DNA from: JBDREF01 sp043820045
GTDB taxonomy: Bacteria > Planctomycetota > Phycisphaerae > Sedimentisphaerales > Anaerobacaceae
DNA length: 39,671 nt
Assembly (NCBI GenBank): GCA_043820045.1
Contig: JBDREF010000250.1
Span: 1 to 39,671, forward strand
Direction of reading: 5' to 3'
The position numbers and the translations under genes are program-made. The notes under the pieces are model-generated. The model saw only the letters and a program-made list of their open reading frames with translations, made no database searches and was not told the DNA's origin. Position 1 is the first letter of the stretch. Each line of letters opens with the position of its first letter. This document shows positions 1 through 8,835 of the stretch, piece after piece.

Positions 1-1
1 G

Positions 2-796
2 GTTCGGGAATTCTTCCCCGCACGCAAGGGCGGTCAAAAGGACGTCAACATCCTGATCATAAGCGGGCGCAACGATGCCGTCATATCTTCGATATCGCAA
101 ACGGGAATTGTTGACTGCATCATTTGTCCCGCCGAATCCGACCAGCCGATGGTGATTGGCGGCCAGAACAGAAAGCCTCTGGTCATATCTGTCGGCCAAT
201 TCGGAAGATACGTCTGCGAGTTGCAAGTGAAGAATGACGGGACCGCCGATAGGCTCAACCTCACTTTTCGTGGAATCCCCGTCGAAGAGGATCTGCCGCG
301 GGATGCCTCGCTGGTGAGCCTCTACAAGGATTACCAGCAGATTGTAAAAGACAGGAATCTTCTGGAGAAATACCCGCGTTTCTCCCTTCCGAACGGCCTG
401 GAATACGTCGGTTCGAAGTCGTGCAGACCCTGCCACCCAGAATACACAATCTGGCGAGATACCGGCCATGCCCAAGCCTATGCCACCCTCGAACAGGTCG
501 GCTCGCAATTCGACCCGGAATGCGTCGTCTGCCACGTGGTCGGCATGGAATACGAAAGCGGCTTTGTATCCGAGGATCAGAGCAGCCACTTGAAGAACGT
601 CGATTGTGAAAACTGCCACGGTCCGGCCTCAGAACACATCAGAACGCTCGGCAAAGCCAAGTTGACAGAGTCCAGGAGCACCTGTACCGACTGCCATACC
701 CCCGAGCACAGCGGGGAATACGCCGGAAACGAGCGTGCTTTTCTCGAAAAAATCATCCATTGGACGGAACCAAATCAGCCCGGCAATGTCAAATAA
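2..796 (+). CDS. Metallophosphatase / tetrahaem cytochrome c fusion (5' partial)
   Basis: The reading frame is open from base 2 and ends with TAA at 794-796, so only the last 264 residues are present. The first ~75 residues read like the end of a calcineurin-type/5'-nucleotidase-like metallophosphatase domain (a hydrophobic beta strand, then GG...PLVISVGQFGRYVCEL). The rest carries four CxxCH haem c sites: CRPCH (422-436), CVVCH (521-535), CENCH (605-619) and CTDCH (683-697), in a cytochrome c554/c-prime-like arrangement. Haem c proteins mature outside the cytoplasmic membrane, so a periplasmic or surface electron-carrier role is expected; substrate and partner are unknown. The signal peptide and catalytic metal ligands would lie upstream of the window. 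The four haem sites are certain; the phosphatase assignment rests on a short tail. Confidence 0.85.
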   Translation, partial: VREFFPARKGGQKDVNILIISGRNDAVISSISQTGIVDCIICPAESDQPMVIGGQNRKPLVISVGQFGRYVCELQVKNDGTADRLNLTFRGIPVEEDLPRDASLVSLYKDYQQIVKDRNLLEKYPRFSLPNGLEYVGSKSCRPCHPEYTIWRDTGHAQAYATLEQVGSQFDPECVVCHVVGMEYESGFVSEDQSSHLKNVDCENCHGPASEHIRTLGKAKLTESRSTCTDCHTPEHSGEYAGNERAFLEKIIHWTEPNQPGNVK

Positions 797-862
797 CAAG
801 AGTACAAGAACATAAGTTCATCGGTGCAGGCTCCGGCAGGCCTGCGTACTTTCTGTGCTGAA

Positions 863-1792
863 ATGATAAAGACATTGCGAATAACAAGTGTTGTGGCGGT
901 GATTCTGGCGGGCATTTTCTTTGTTTTTCCCGTGCTTTACGGTGTTCGCCGTGATGAGCGTATAGGGAAAGTACTGAGTTCTCCCGGCACGGCCGAGCAG
1001 TTCAGAAGTGCCAAGGGCGATAATACAAAAGGTACGCAGAACAGGACATCGCCCCTGGTGCAGCAGGCGGAAGCCTTCGCGTCGTTTCTCAATCCTAAGC
1101 CAGCGGTGATGAAAACCTCGCCGACAGTCACGAAGGCAGGCTCTCCGCGCATACTGCCTGCTACGACGCCGAAATTCGATGTTTTCGCCACCAGCTATTG
1201 CCCGCAAAGCCCGCAACTGTCGCTGGCTTTGATCGACGAGCCGGGCCGAGGCAGACGCTGGGTCAGGAAGTCCAGTATGGTAGGCCACGTGCTTATCGAA
1301 GAGGTGAAAGACGGCCTTGTTGTCGTCAAGAGCGGCGATAAGACTTTCGAAGTGCCCCTAAAGCAAACCAAGGAAACAGACCTTCCCAAGGGGAAAACAG
1401 CTGCCGCCGCAGCAACAAGCCAGGGCCGCATCAAAGCGGCTCTGCCGACGGCCAGAAGAACCTATCCCAGCATAACCAGACCACCAAGCGGGTCTCCACA
1501 GCCGTCTGAAAGCGATGACGAAGACTCAAGAGCGGATGAACTCATAACCAGGCTCGAAGATCTGCAGAAAACAACCGCGGTGCCCGGGGGTGAGGAAAGA
1601 GCGGCACGCATAGCAGAACTGATTTCCAAGGTCAAATCCACGCGCGTGAGCACCGAAGATGCCCAAAGGCTCACCAGTCTGGGCGAAAAGCTGCAAGACA
1701 CATCCAGAGATCCCAATCAGTCGCCATCTGCTCTGAAGAACGGCAAATTGATGAAGAGTTCCCCCACGACCGAGCCGCCGGAAGAAAAATAG
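863..1792 (+). CDS. gspC: GspC-like type II secretion inner-membrane protein
   Basis: A 309-residue protein starting at ATG 863, chosen because it places a short basic N-terminus directly before one membrane helix (residues ~7-29). An in-frame start at 824 would add 13 residues. Residues ~104-167 form a compact beta-rich stretch (LSLALIDEPG, MVGHVLIEEVKDGLVVV, KTFEVPL) that reads like the HR domain of GspC, the clamp between the inner-membrane platform and the secretin N0 domain. The C-terminal ~130 residues are polar, Pro/Ser/Glu-rich and partly helical, with no PDZ domain that I recognise. It sits immediately before gspD, where gspC belongs. The T2SS role rests on position, topology and this weak domain resemblance; primary sequence similarity is low. 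Confidence 0.6.
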   Translation: MIKTLRITSVVAVILAGIFFVFPVLYGVRRDERIGKVLSSPGTAEQFRSAKGDNTKGTQNRTSPLVQQAEAFASFLNPKPAVMKTSPTVTKAGSPRILPATTPKFDVFATSYCPQSPQLSLALIDEPGRGRRWVRKSSMVGHVLIEEVKDGLVVVKSGDKTFEVPLKQTKETDLPKGKTAAAAATSQGRIKAALPTARRTYPSITRPPSGSPQPSESDDEDSRADELITRLEDLQKTTAVPGGEERAARIAELISKVKSTRVSTEDAQRLTSLGEKLQDTSRDPNQSPSALKNGKLMKSSPTTEPPEEK

Positions 1793-2146
1793 CACCGCAT
1801 CCGCTCGAAAAGTCCTGCCTGCAAGCCAAGCCCCCCGGTCGGTTTACGTGGCACACAAACAAAGAAGACAGCCGCCGCTCCGAAACATGTGCCTGCCCAA
1901 CAAAGTCCAGACGCCGCCGCTGACTGCTGGAAATCGGCGATTTTTTACCTGAAAATGGGAACTTTTGGCCTTTCTCTGTGTCTGACTAAGTAGCTTGTAC
2001 TCGTGAAACGTGGCCATGGACTGACGGTATGTTTTCGTAGAATCGTACAGGAACAGAACTTATGTCAACAAATCCCGGACATGGATGTCTGATGGGCACG
2101 GCAGCAGTACTATTTTTTGTTGATTTATCGGATGAAGGGGTGTTGT
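1793..2146. other. 354-nt intergenic region before gspD
   Basis: No credible ORF, RNA gene or strong hairpin was found. It holds one copy of the 13-mer CTCGTGAAACGTG (2000-2012) that recurs exactly at 7057-7069 in the repeat array before gspF. No convincing -35/-10 pair was seen, although the gap is the only one in the T2SS run long enough for an internal promoter. Confidence 0.5.
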
Positions 2147-5100
2147 ATGAGAAAAAAGTGGCGTTTTCTTTGCGGGGGATATAGCGAGGTTTTTGCCTTG
2201 GCACTGACATTTGTTTTGGCCGGTGGTAGTTTTCTTGCTTCGGAGCGGGCCTGTGCCTCTGATGCGAGCACGTATGAGGTCTTTACCCTGCAGCATATCT
2301 CCGCAGAGCAGGGCAAGAAGTACCTTGCCGAGGTCGTTACGGGCAAGGTCACAAGTCCTTTCGGCCCGTCTGCGCTGCTGGTGACTGCCAACCCGCGTGA
2401 GCTGACCAAGGCAAAGGCCATCCTCGAGCTTGTCGACAGCCAGGAAAAATACGCCATAAAGGCGATTCTTCCCGCTTCTGCGGTCAGGAATATGCCCTCA
2501 AACGACCAGATCGCGGCGAAACTGAGCCCAAGCCTGACCAGAGGTATATCAATCGGCAGCTTCTCGGCCCCCCCGGCAAAACAGGCAGGCACTAAAGCAA
2601 TCATAGATATTCACAATGCTTCCGTTGTGGCTATCGCGCCGGTTGGCTTGTTGGACAAAATTGCCTCTGTTGTAGCCCAATTCCAGGAACTGAGTAAAGC
2701 TGAGGTCCGGGACGAACCCATAACACGCACAACGCCGCCAGCCTCAGCCGGACAGAAGACCGCTGAACGCACCGAGCCAAGTGAGGCAAAATTCCTCTTC
2801 GCAGCAAACGGCGAAATGGAAACCGAGCCGAATGTTGTCGCAACGGCGCCGGAGCAGGTTCCGGACGCCCCCGCTTCCGGGCAAGACTATGAACTCCCCC
2901 CAATGCCCAATGGAGAGGAGATTGTCAATCTGGCGCTGGCCGACTTGGAGAAGCTCACAATAATTGAATTCCTCGGCCTGGTCGGTCCATACCTGCAGCT
3001 CGACTTTATGTACGACGCGAGGCTGCTGGTCGGAGAAGTGACTATCAATCCCAACGGCAAGTGGCGAGGGCCCGTTAAAGTCAAGGATTTGTATCCGCTG
3101 CTCGAATCCGTGCTGCAGTTCAACGGCTTCGTGATGACGCGCGGCAAGGGCAATCTCGTGAGCATAGTGCCCGAGGCGGACGCCTTCAACATCGACCCGG
3201 CGCTGCTCGACAACGACAAGGTCAAAATCGAGCGAGGAGACGGGGTAGTAACGCGGATTTTCAAACTGGAGCACATAGACGCCGCCAGTGCGCAGAATCT
3301 TTTGACCGGCATGAGGCTCACAACCAACATTACCCCGATTTCGGAGACCAAGACGCTCATTATCACCGGTTACGCGTACCGCATGCCGCGCATACAGACA
3401 CTATTGGACATCATTGACAAGCCCGGAAAGCCAAAGAAGTTCCGGTTCCGACAGTTGCAGTACACAATGGCCCAGACGCTTGCCCCCAAGCTCCAGACCC
3501 TTGCCGAGCAATTGGGCACCGTATCCATAACTGTCACTGAGACGTCAACGACAGCGACACAATCTACTACCACCAGTGCCAAGAGACCGAACGAAACGGA
3601 AGCCCAATACCAGGCGAGACTTCGCGCCGAAGCGGCCGCCAGGGCGAGGCAGCGGGCAACCGCGGCAAGAACACCCACAACAACCCAGCAGCCGGAACCG
3701 GGCACCCAGACGGTCTACCTTGACGCCGACGATAGAACAAACCGCATTCTGATGATAGGACTCGCCGAACAACTGGATGAGGTCGAGGAGCTTATAGATA
3801 CTCTCGACGTCGCCCAGCAGGACCTGCGGACTCTGGAACTGTACAAGATCGAGCACGTTGACGCCGAGGACGTACGCAAGAAACTGGGAGAACTCGGCAT
3901 AATCAGTGAGAGACTCACGACGCCTTATCCATCGAGAATCACTGATGGAACCAAGCCTGCACCAGGCACCACCACGACGGCCAGACCCACGACAGCCGCC
4001 AGCAGAGCCATGAGGGGCGACGAAATGTCTGAGGTTCCTCTTGAAGAACCACAGGTGGTCGTAATCGAGCCCACGAATTCACTACTGGTGAATGCGACCA
4101 CCGAGCAGCACTCGCAGATAGTGAAGATTCTAAGGTATGCGGATGCTGAAACAGACAAACAGGAGATTCCTTATAGAGTCTATCCGCTTGAAAACCAGTC
4201 GCCGGAGCATTTGGTATCGGTTCTGGAGCCGCTAATTCAAGAGAGCGTCCTGGACAAAGAAGGCAAGGTTGAAAGCGTCAGACAAAAGCAGGAAGATCAA
4301 ATAACGATAGTTCCGGATCCTAACACTTTTTCGTTGGTCGTCTATGCCAGCAAGAAGAATCAGGAATGGATTGCTACCCTCGTCGAACAATTGGACCAGC
4401 GAAGGCCCCAGGTTCTGATCGACGTGACACTCGTGCAGATATCGAAGACCGATGCCTTTAACTATGACCTGAATCTTATCTCCAGCTTCCCGGACCTGAC
4501 GAACACATCGGGTCTGACCAGCGCTATTATGCCGGGCGCGCAGGGAGGCAACCTGGTTTCGGGGCTAATCGACAGTGGCCGAGACCGCTTTATTGATTTG
4601 CAGTCCAACGGTGGCAACGGGACCGGTTTCTACGGCGACAAGCACATCAATGCCCTGTTAACCATGATGCAGCAGAAAGACTACGGCAGGGTTCTGGCCA
4701 AGCCGAAAATCCTTGTCAACGACAATGAGGCCGGGACGATCAGCACAATTGACGAGACCTATGTTACGAAAACATCCTCGATCCCGGTCAGTTCAGGGGG
4801 AGCTGGGCAAAACACAACCCTTATCCAGACGGCCGTCGATTATGTGAGTTATCCAGCGGGTATTACGCTGGAGATCGTCCCCCATATCAGCCGGGGTAAT
4901 TTTCTTCGCCTTGACATTACTTTACTCCGATCGGATTTCGGAACCATCACCGGAGAGAAACCGCCGGATACCACAACGAGCAACATTAAAACGACCGTGA
5001 CGGTTCCCGACCAAAGCACGATCATTTTAGGCGGTTTGTTAAAGCTGAACCAGAGTAAGGGCGGAACAAAAATTCCGATTCTCGGCGATATTCCCCTGGT

Positions 5101-5338
5101 TGGCGGATTGTTCAGAAGCGCCAGCAACAGCGACATCCAGCGGAACCTGTACGTGTTCGTCAAGGCCGAGATCATCAGGCCCGAAGGTATGGGCCTCGCT
5201 CAAGGAGGCATGCAGCGTATCTCGGAGCGAAACAGAAACGCTTTTGAGGAATACGAGACGGAGTTTCAGGAGTACAACGACTGGCCGGGCATTAAGCCGA
5301 AGGAAATGAACCCATTGAAAGTGCTCGAAACACAATAG
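2147..5338 (+). CDS. gspD: Type II secretion outer-membrane secretin GspD
   Basis: A 1063-residue secretin, the outer-membrane channel of the T2SS. The start is ATG 2147, with a ribosome site GAAGGGG at 2134-2140 and a signal peptide of ~37 residues; an upstream TTG (2117) has no such site. Order of parts: an extra N-terminal module (~40-250), N0-like (~262-344, with IEFLGLVGPYLQLDFMYD), N1-like (~368-425), an N2-like module split by a Thr/Ala/Arg-rich insert (~464-521), another split by a Thr/Pro insert (~602-621), one more N-type module (~674-755), then the secretin barrel (~755-1015). The barrel carries the classic end motif VPDQSTIILGGLL followed by IPILGDIPLVGGLFRS. It is much longer than the usual ~650-700 residues. 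Only 6 nt separate it from gspE. Confidence 0.95.
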   Translation: MRKKWRFLCGGYSEVFALALTFVLAGGSFLASERACASDASTYEVFTLQHISAEQGKKYLAEVVTGKVTSPFGPSALLVTANPRELTKAKAILELVDSQEKYAIKAILPASAVRNMPSNDQIAAKLSPSLTRGISIGSFSAPPAKQAGTKAIIDIHNASVVAIAPVGLLDKIASVVAQFQELSKAEVRDEPITRTTPPASAGQKTAERTEPSEAKFLFAANGEMETEPNVVATAPEQVPDAPASGQDYELPPMPNGEEIVNLALADLEKLTIIEFLGLVGPYLQLDFMYDARLLVGEVTINPNGKWRGPVKVKDLYPLLESVLQFNGFVMTRGKGNLVSIVPEADAFNIDPALLDNDKVKIERGDGVVTRIFKLEHIDAASAQNLLTGMRLTTNITPISETKTLIITGYAYRMPRIQTLLDIIDKPGKPKKFRFRQLQYTMAQTLAPKLQTLAEQLGTVSITVTETSTTATQSTTTSAKRPNETEAQYQARLRAEAAARARQRATAARTPTTTQQPEPGTQTVYLDADDRTNRILMIGLAEQLDEVEELIDTLDVAQQDLRTLELYKIEHVDAEDVRKKLGELGIISERLTTPYPSRITDGTKPAPGTTTTARPTTAASRAMRGDEMSEVPLEEPQVVVIEPTNSLLVNATTEQHSQIVKILRYADAETDKQEIPYRVYPLENQSPEHLVSVLEPLIQESVLDKEGKVESVRQKQEDQITIVPDPNTFSLVVYASKKNQEWIATLVEQLDQRRPQVLIDVTLVQISKTDAFNYDLNLISSFPDLTNTSGLTSAIMPGAQGGNLVSGLIDSGRDRFIDLQSNGGNGTGFYGDKHINALLTMMQQKDYGRVLAKPKILVNDNEAGTISTIDETYVTKTSSIPVSSGGAGQNTTLIQTAVDYVSYPAGITLEIVPHISRGNFLRLDITLLRSDFGTITGEKPPDTTTSNIKTTVTVPDQSTIILGGLLKLNQSKGGTKIPILGDIPLVGGLFRSASNSDIQRNLYVFVKAEIIRPEGMGLAQGGMQRISERNRNAFEEYETEFQEYNDWPGIKPKEMNPLKVLETQ

Positions 5339-5344
5339 CAACCA

Positions 5345-7048
5345 ATGAAAGAGCTACTGATACAAACTGCAAAACGCACCGGCCTTGTCGACGCCGAGCA
5401 ATTGGCCAGGTTCCTGGAGGAAAACGCCGGATCCGGGCGTATCGATGAAGCTCTGCTCAGTTGCCCCTACTTCACCGAAGAGGTGGTTTTGAAGCTGTTC
5501 GCCGAAGCCCTGGGCTGGGAGTATATGCCGGAGATATCCGCAAAGGCGGTACCTCCGGAATTCGTAGAATCCGTGCCTGCGATGTACGCTCAACACCATT
5601 TTCTTATCGGTATAAGGCCGGAAGCCGACAACGGCGAGCTTACGGTGGTATTGTCCAAACCCCTGGATGCCAATGCCCTGGACAACGTATCGAAGATGAC
5701 CGGTTTGCCGGTCAGGGCGGCAGTATCAACCCGTGCCGCCGTCACATCGGTAATAGATGTCGCCTACGAACAGAGGACTACGGTAATCGAGGAGGTGGTA
5801 GAGGAGCTTGACTCCCAGAATCTCGACCAGCTCGTTGACGAGGTCTCGACTTCAGATGACCTGCTTGACGTGGTGAACCGGCCGCCGGTTATCAGGCTGG
5901 TCAACGATATCCTCTTTCGTGCTTTGCAATTGCGGGCCAGCGACATTCACGTCCATCCATACGAGGCAAAAATCCAGGTTCGATACCGCATTGACGGTAT
6001 TTTGTATGATGCTCTGAGCCTGAACAAGAATGTTCTGCCGTTGATCATTTCTCGAATCAAAGTCATGGCCGGCATGGACATAGCCGAGCGTCGGCTTCCA
6101 CAGGACGGCAGGTGCAGCGTCCGGCTCGGCCAGCGCGAAGTCGATTTGCGAATCAGCACCGTGCCTACAAGCTACGGGGAACGCAGCGTCCTGCGACTTT
6201 TGGACAAGAGTACCGGGTTGTTCGGGCTGAACGAACTGGGATTGGGACAGGACGATTTGAAGAAATTCGATTCTTTGCTCACCCGGTCGCACGGCGTGAT
6301 TTTCGTCACGGGCCCGACGGGCAGCGGAAAAAGCACGACACTTTACGCCTGCCTCAACAGAATCAATTCGGCGGAGAAAAACGTAATAACTATAGAAGAC
6401 CCAATCGAATATCAGCTCGAAGGTATCAGCCAGATTCAGGTCGCCAGCAAGAAAGGAATGAATTTTGCCACGTCGCTTCGCCACGTGCTGCGTCAGGACC
6501 CTGACGTAATAATGGTTGGCGAGGTTCGAGACATTGAGACCGCCCGTATGGCCATACAATCGTCGCTGACGGGCCATTTGGTTTTCAGCACTCTTCACAC
6601 GAACGATTCGGCCGGGGCGGTGAGCAGGCTTTTGGACCTCGGCGTCGAGCCTTACCTTGTAAGCTCATCTTTGATTGCCATAATAGCCCAGCGCCTGGTG
6701 CGAAAAGTATGCCCCGACTGCAGAGAGCCCGCCAAGCCTTCGACTCACGAGCTGAGGGAACTCGGCGTGGGAGAAGCGGCTGATGACAGCGGAACATTTT
6801 TCGCAGGCGCAGGCTGTGAGAGATGTTTCCATACCGGTTATCGTGGCCGAACCGGCATTTATGAACTGATGCTGGTCAACGAAGAGACCCAGAACCTGAT
6901 ATACAAACGCGAAAGCGCCGGTACAATAAAGAGGGTGGCCCTTGACGCAGGCCTTCAGACCCTGCGAATGGACGGTGCCAGAAAGGCCATCGCCGGGATA
7001 ACAACCGTTTCGGAAGTGTTGAGAGTGACGCAGGCGGATATAATGTAG
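5345..7048 (+). CDS. gspE: Type II secretion traffic ATPase GspE
   Basis: A 567-residue cytoplasmic ATPase that powers pseudopilus assembly. An N-terminal GspE_N/MshEN-like region (~1-140) is followed by the AAA-type core. Visible motifs are Walker A GPTGSGKST from residue 323, the Asp box (ITIEDPIEYQLEGI), Walker B (DPDVIMVGEVRD) and the His box (GHLVFSTLHTNDS). A tetracysteine zinc motif, CPDC at 456-459 and CERC at 491-494, is typical of GspE and PilB. The ATG at 5345 lies 6 nt after the gspD stop without a clear ribosome site, so coupled translation is likely. Homologues in type IV pilus systems (PilB) look similar; the flanking gspD/F/G order favours GspE. Confidence 0.95.
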   Translation: MKELLIQTAKRTGLVDAEQLARFLEENAGSGRIDEALLSCPYFTEEVVLKLFAEALGWEYMPEISAKAVPPEFVESVPAMYAQHHFLIGIRPEADNGELTVVLSKPLDANALDNVSKMTGLPVRAAVSTRAAVTSVIDVAYEQRTTVIEEVVEELDSQNLDQLVDEVSTSDDLLDVVNRPPVIRLVNDILFRALQLRASDIHVHPYEAKIQVRYRIDGILYDALSLNKNVLPLIISRIKVMAGMDIAERRLPQDGRCSVRLGQREVDLRISTVPTSYGERSVLRLLDKSTGLFGLNELGLGQDDLKKFDSLLTRSHGVIFVTGPTGSGKSTTLYACLNRINSAEKNVITIEDPIEYQLEGISQIQVASKKGMNFATSLRHVLRQDPDVIMVGEVRDIETARMAIQSSLTGHLVFSTLHTNDSAGAVSRLLDLGVEPYLVSSSLIAIIAQRLVRKVCPDCREPAKPSTHELRELGVGEAADDSGTFFAGAGCERCFHTGYRGRTGIYELMLVNEETQNLIYKRESAGTIKRVALDAGLQTLRMDGARKAIAGITTVSEVLRVTQADIM

Positions 7049-7052
7049 ATGA

Positions 7053-7122
7053 GTATCTCGTGAAACGTGAATCGTGCCCCAGACGAACGGCGAGATACGA
7101 GATGCGAAATACGAGATACGCA
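7053..7122. repeat. Heptanucleotide-phased inverted array at the gspE/gspF junction
   Basis: Exactly ten consecutive 7-nt units tile 7053-7122 with no slip; examples are GTGAAAC, GTGAATC, ATACGAG, ATGCGAA and a second ATACGAG. The left half carries GTATCTC/GTGAAAC-type units and the right half CGAG/CGAA-type units, so the ends can pair: GTATCTCGT (7053-7061) is the exact complement of ACGAGATAC (7112-7120). The array fills most of the 76 nt between the gspE stop and the gspF ATG. Confidence 0.75.
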
Positions 7123-7124
7123 GA

Positions 7125-8342
7125 ATGCCAAGATACCACTATACAGCGATAGCGGCAAACGGGAAGAAAGTCAAAGGGGCGGTCACCGCTGAGAGTCCTT
7201 ACGCCGCACGAAGACAGCTCAGGGTGCGAAGCATTCACCCTTCCTCGATTACAGAGGTCGGCTCCAGGGATGAAAGCAAAGCCTCGCTGTTTTCAATCCT
7301 CGGCAGAAGAAGCAAGACCCAGCTAATCGACTTCACCAAGCAAATGGCCACGCTGCTGAGTTCCGGAATCAAGCTGACCGAGGCTCTCTCGGTTCTCACG
7401 CTGCAGGTTTCCGACGCGCGATTTCGAAACGCCATCGTTGACATTCGCGATCGTGTTGTAACCGGCGAGTCATTCAGCGACGCATTGAAAGATTACAGCG
7501 ATTATTTCGACGTCATATATGTCAGCATGATTCGCGTCGGCGAGGTTACCGGCATATTAGGGCAGAGCTTCTCGACAATCGCCAACTTTATGGAAAAACG
7601 CCAGCGGGTAGAAGCGAAGGTAATGACGGCCATGATATATCCTATCGTCCTGATTATCTTCTGTATCGGGGCGATTCTGATTTTGACGACAAAGGTTATT
7701 CCAAAGATAGCCGAGCAGATATCCAGAACGGGCCACGAGCTGCCCTGGATTACCAGGCGGCTGATGGACATAAGCTATGTGATGACGAGCTGGTGGTTGC
7801 TTGTGGTAATTGCGGCAATTGTCGGGTTTGTATGGGCACTCAAGCGGTTCCTAAGAACCAGCCGGGGCGCATATCTGCGCGACAAATCCATTCTTTCCCT
7901 GCCGTTGTTCGGCCCTCTCATCAAGCAGCGGGTCGTCGCCCGGTTCGCATCCACCCTCTCGACGCTTTTGGGCTCGGGACTTGCCATGGCGGAATCTCTT
8001 CGGGTCGTCGCCGAGGTTACCGGAAACACTATCATGAGAAGGGCCGTCCAGCAGGCACGCGAGAGAATCCTTGCCGGCGCCGATATCGCCACCCCGCTGA
8101 GGGACAGCGGCGTCATTGGCCCCGCAATCGCCCATATGGTCGCGGTCGGCGAAAAGAGCGGCGAGCTTGAAAAGATGCTCAAGAGCATCAGCGACAACCT
8201 GGAGGCTTCGACGGACATTGTTATCGAAAGATTAAGTGCAGCCGTCGAGCCCCTTATAATAATCTTCATGGCTGGAATAATTGGTGTAATTGCCTATGCA
8301 ACGATATTGCCGATTCTGGAAGTTTCGGCCGGTAACTTTTAG
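7125..8342 (+). CDS. gspF: Type II secretion inner-membrane platform protein GspF
   Basis: A 405-residue polytopic protein that anchors GspE and the growing pseudopilus. ATG 7125 is chosen because MPRYHYTAIAANGKKVKG is the normal GspF beginning; a GTG at 7074 would prepend residues translated from the heptad array. Two GspF cytoplasmic domains are visible, each with the helical pattern FTKQMATLLSSGIKLTEAL (first) and FASTLSTLLGSGLAMAESL (second). Hydrophobic segments lie between them (MIYPIVLIIFCIGAILILTT and a second after WWLLVVIAAIVGF), and a last one is near the C-terminus (LIIIFMAGIIGVIAYATIL). Length and architecture are normal for the family. Confidence 0.95.
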   Translation: MPRYHYTAIAANGKKVKGAVTAESPYAARRQLRVRSIHPSSITEVGSRDESKASLFSILGRRSKTQLIDFTKQMATLLSSGIKLTEALSVLTLQVSDARFRNAIVDIRDRVVTGESFSDALKDYSDYFDVIYVSMIRVGEVTGILGQSFSTIANFMEKRQRVEAKVMTAMIYPIVLIIFCIGAILILTTKVIPKIAEQISRTGHELPWITRRLMDISYVMTSWWLLVVIAAIVGFVWALKRFLRTSRGAYLRDKSILSLPLFGPLIKQRVVARFASTLSTLLGSGLAMAESLRVVAEVTGNTIMRRAVQQARERILAGADIATPLRDSGVIGPAIAHMVAVGEKSGELEKMLKSISDNLEASTDIVIERLSAAVEPLIIIFMAGIIGVIAYATILPILEVSAGNF

Positions 8343-8364
8343 CAGACTCCCTGGGAGGTCAAAA

Positions 8365-8802
8365 ATGACAAAGAGAAACAGTAAAAGACGTATCAGTCGC
8401 GGTTTTACAATGGTCGAGCTTATGGCTATGCTTATTATCATCGGCCTGCTCGCCGCCATGGTGGTCACGAAGGTGGCAACCAAGATAGACCAGGCCCGAA
8501 TCACAACCACAAAGGCCAATTTGAAGATGCTTCACTCTGCGGTCAATCAGTTCAAGATGGATACGGGCCGATTTCCGAGCAGCGACCTCGGACTGCTCGA
8601 ACTAATCGAACAGCCGGCGGATGTCATAGATTATCCGCCCGGGGGGTACCTGGAGACTACAGACGTACCCCCGGACGGCTGGGGCCACGCATTTGTTTAC
8701 GAGGATTATCCGGAAAGCGGCAAGCAATTTGCAATCAGAAGTTTCGGCCCCGATGGAGAAGAGGGCACCGAGGACGATCTGCTTAGCACAGATGCATATT
8801 GA
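8365..8802 (+). CDS. gspG: Major pseudopilin GspG
   Basis: A 145-residue type II secretion pseudopilin. The start ATG 8365 has an excellent ribosome site, GGGAGGT at 8353-8359. A short basic leader ends in Gly13, followed by the class III signal FTMVE with Phe at +1 and Glu at +5, then a hydrophobic helix (MAMLIIIGLLAAMVV). The body has the GspG C-terminal pattern DGWGHAFVYE and SFGPDGEEGTEDD, the region that binds calcium in characterised GspG proteins. It needs a prepilin peptidase (GspO/PilD), which is not encoded in this window. Confidence 0.93.
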   Translation: MTKRNSKRRISRGFTMVELMAMLIIIGLLAAMVVTKVATKIDQARITTTKANLKMLHSAVNQFKMDTGRFPSSDLGLLELIEQPADVIDYPPGGYLETTDVPPDGWGHAFVYEDYPESGKQFAIRSFGPDGEEGTEDDLLSTDAY

Positions 8803-8835
8803 TGCGAACACGTATGAATGGCCGGAAGGTGGAAA

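Noticed and set aside
5852..6598. 248-codon frame antisense to gspE
   Set aside because: Lies wholly inside the conserved ATPase core; composition is a shadow of it.
7053..7122. CRISPR array interpretation of the short repeats
   Set aside because: Units are 7 nt, contiguous and without spacers; no cas genes in the window.
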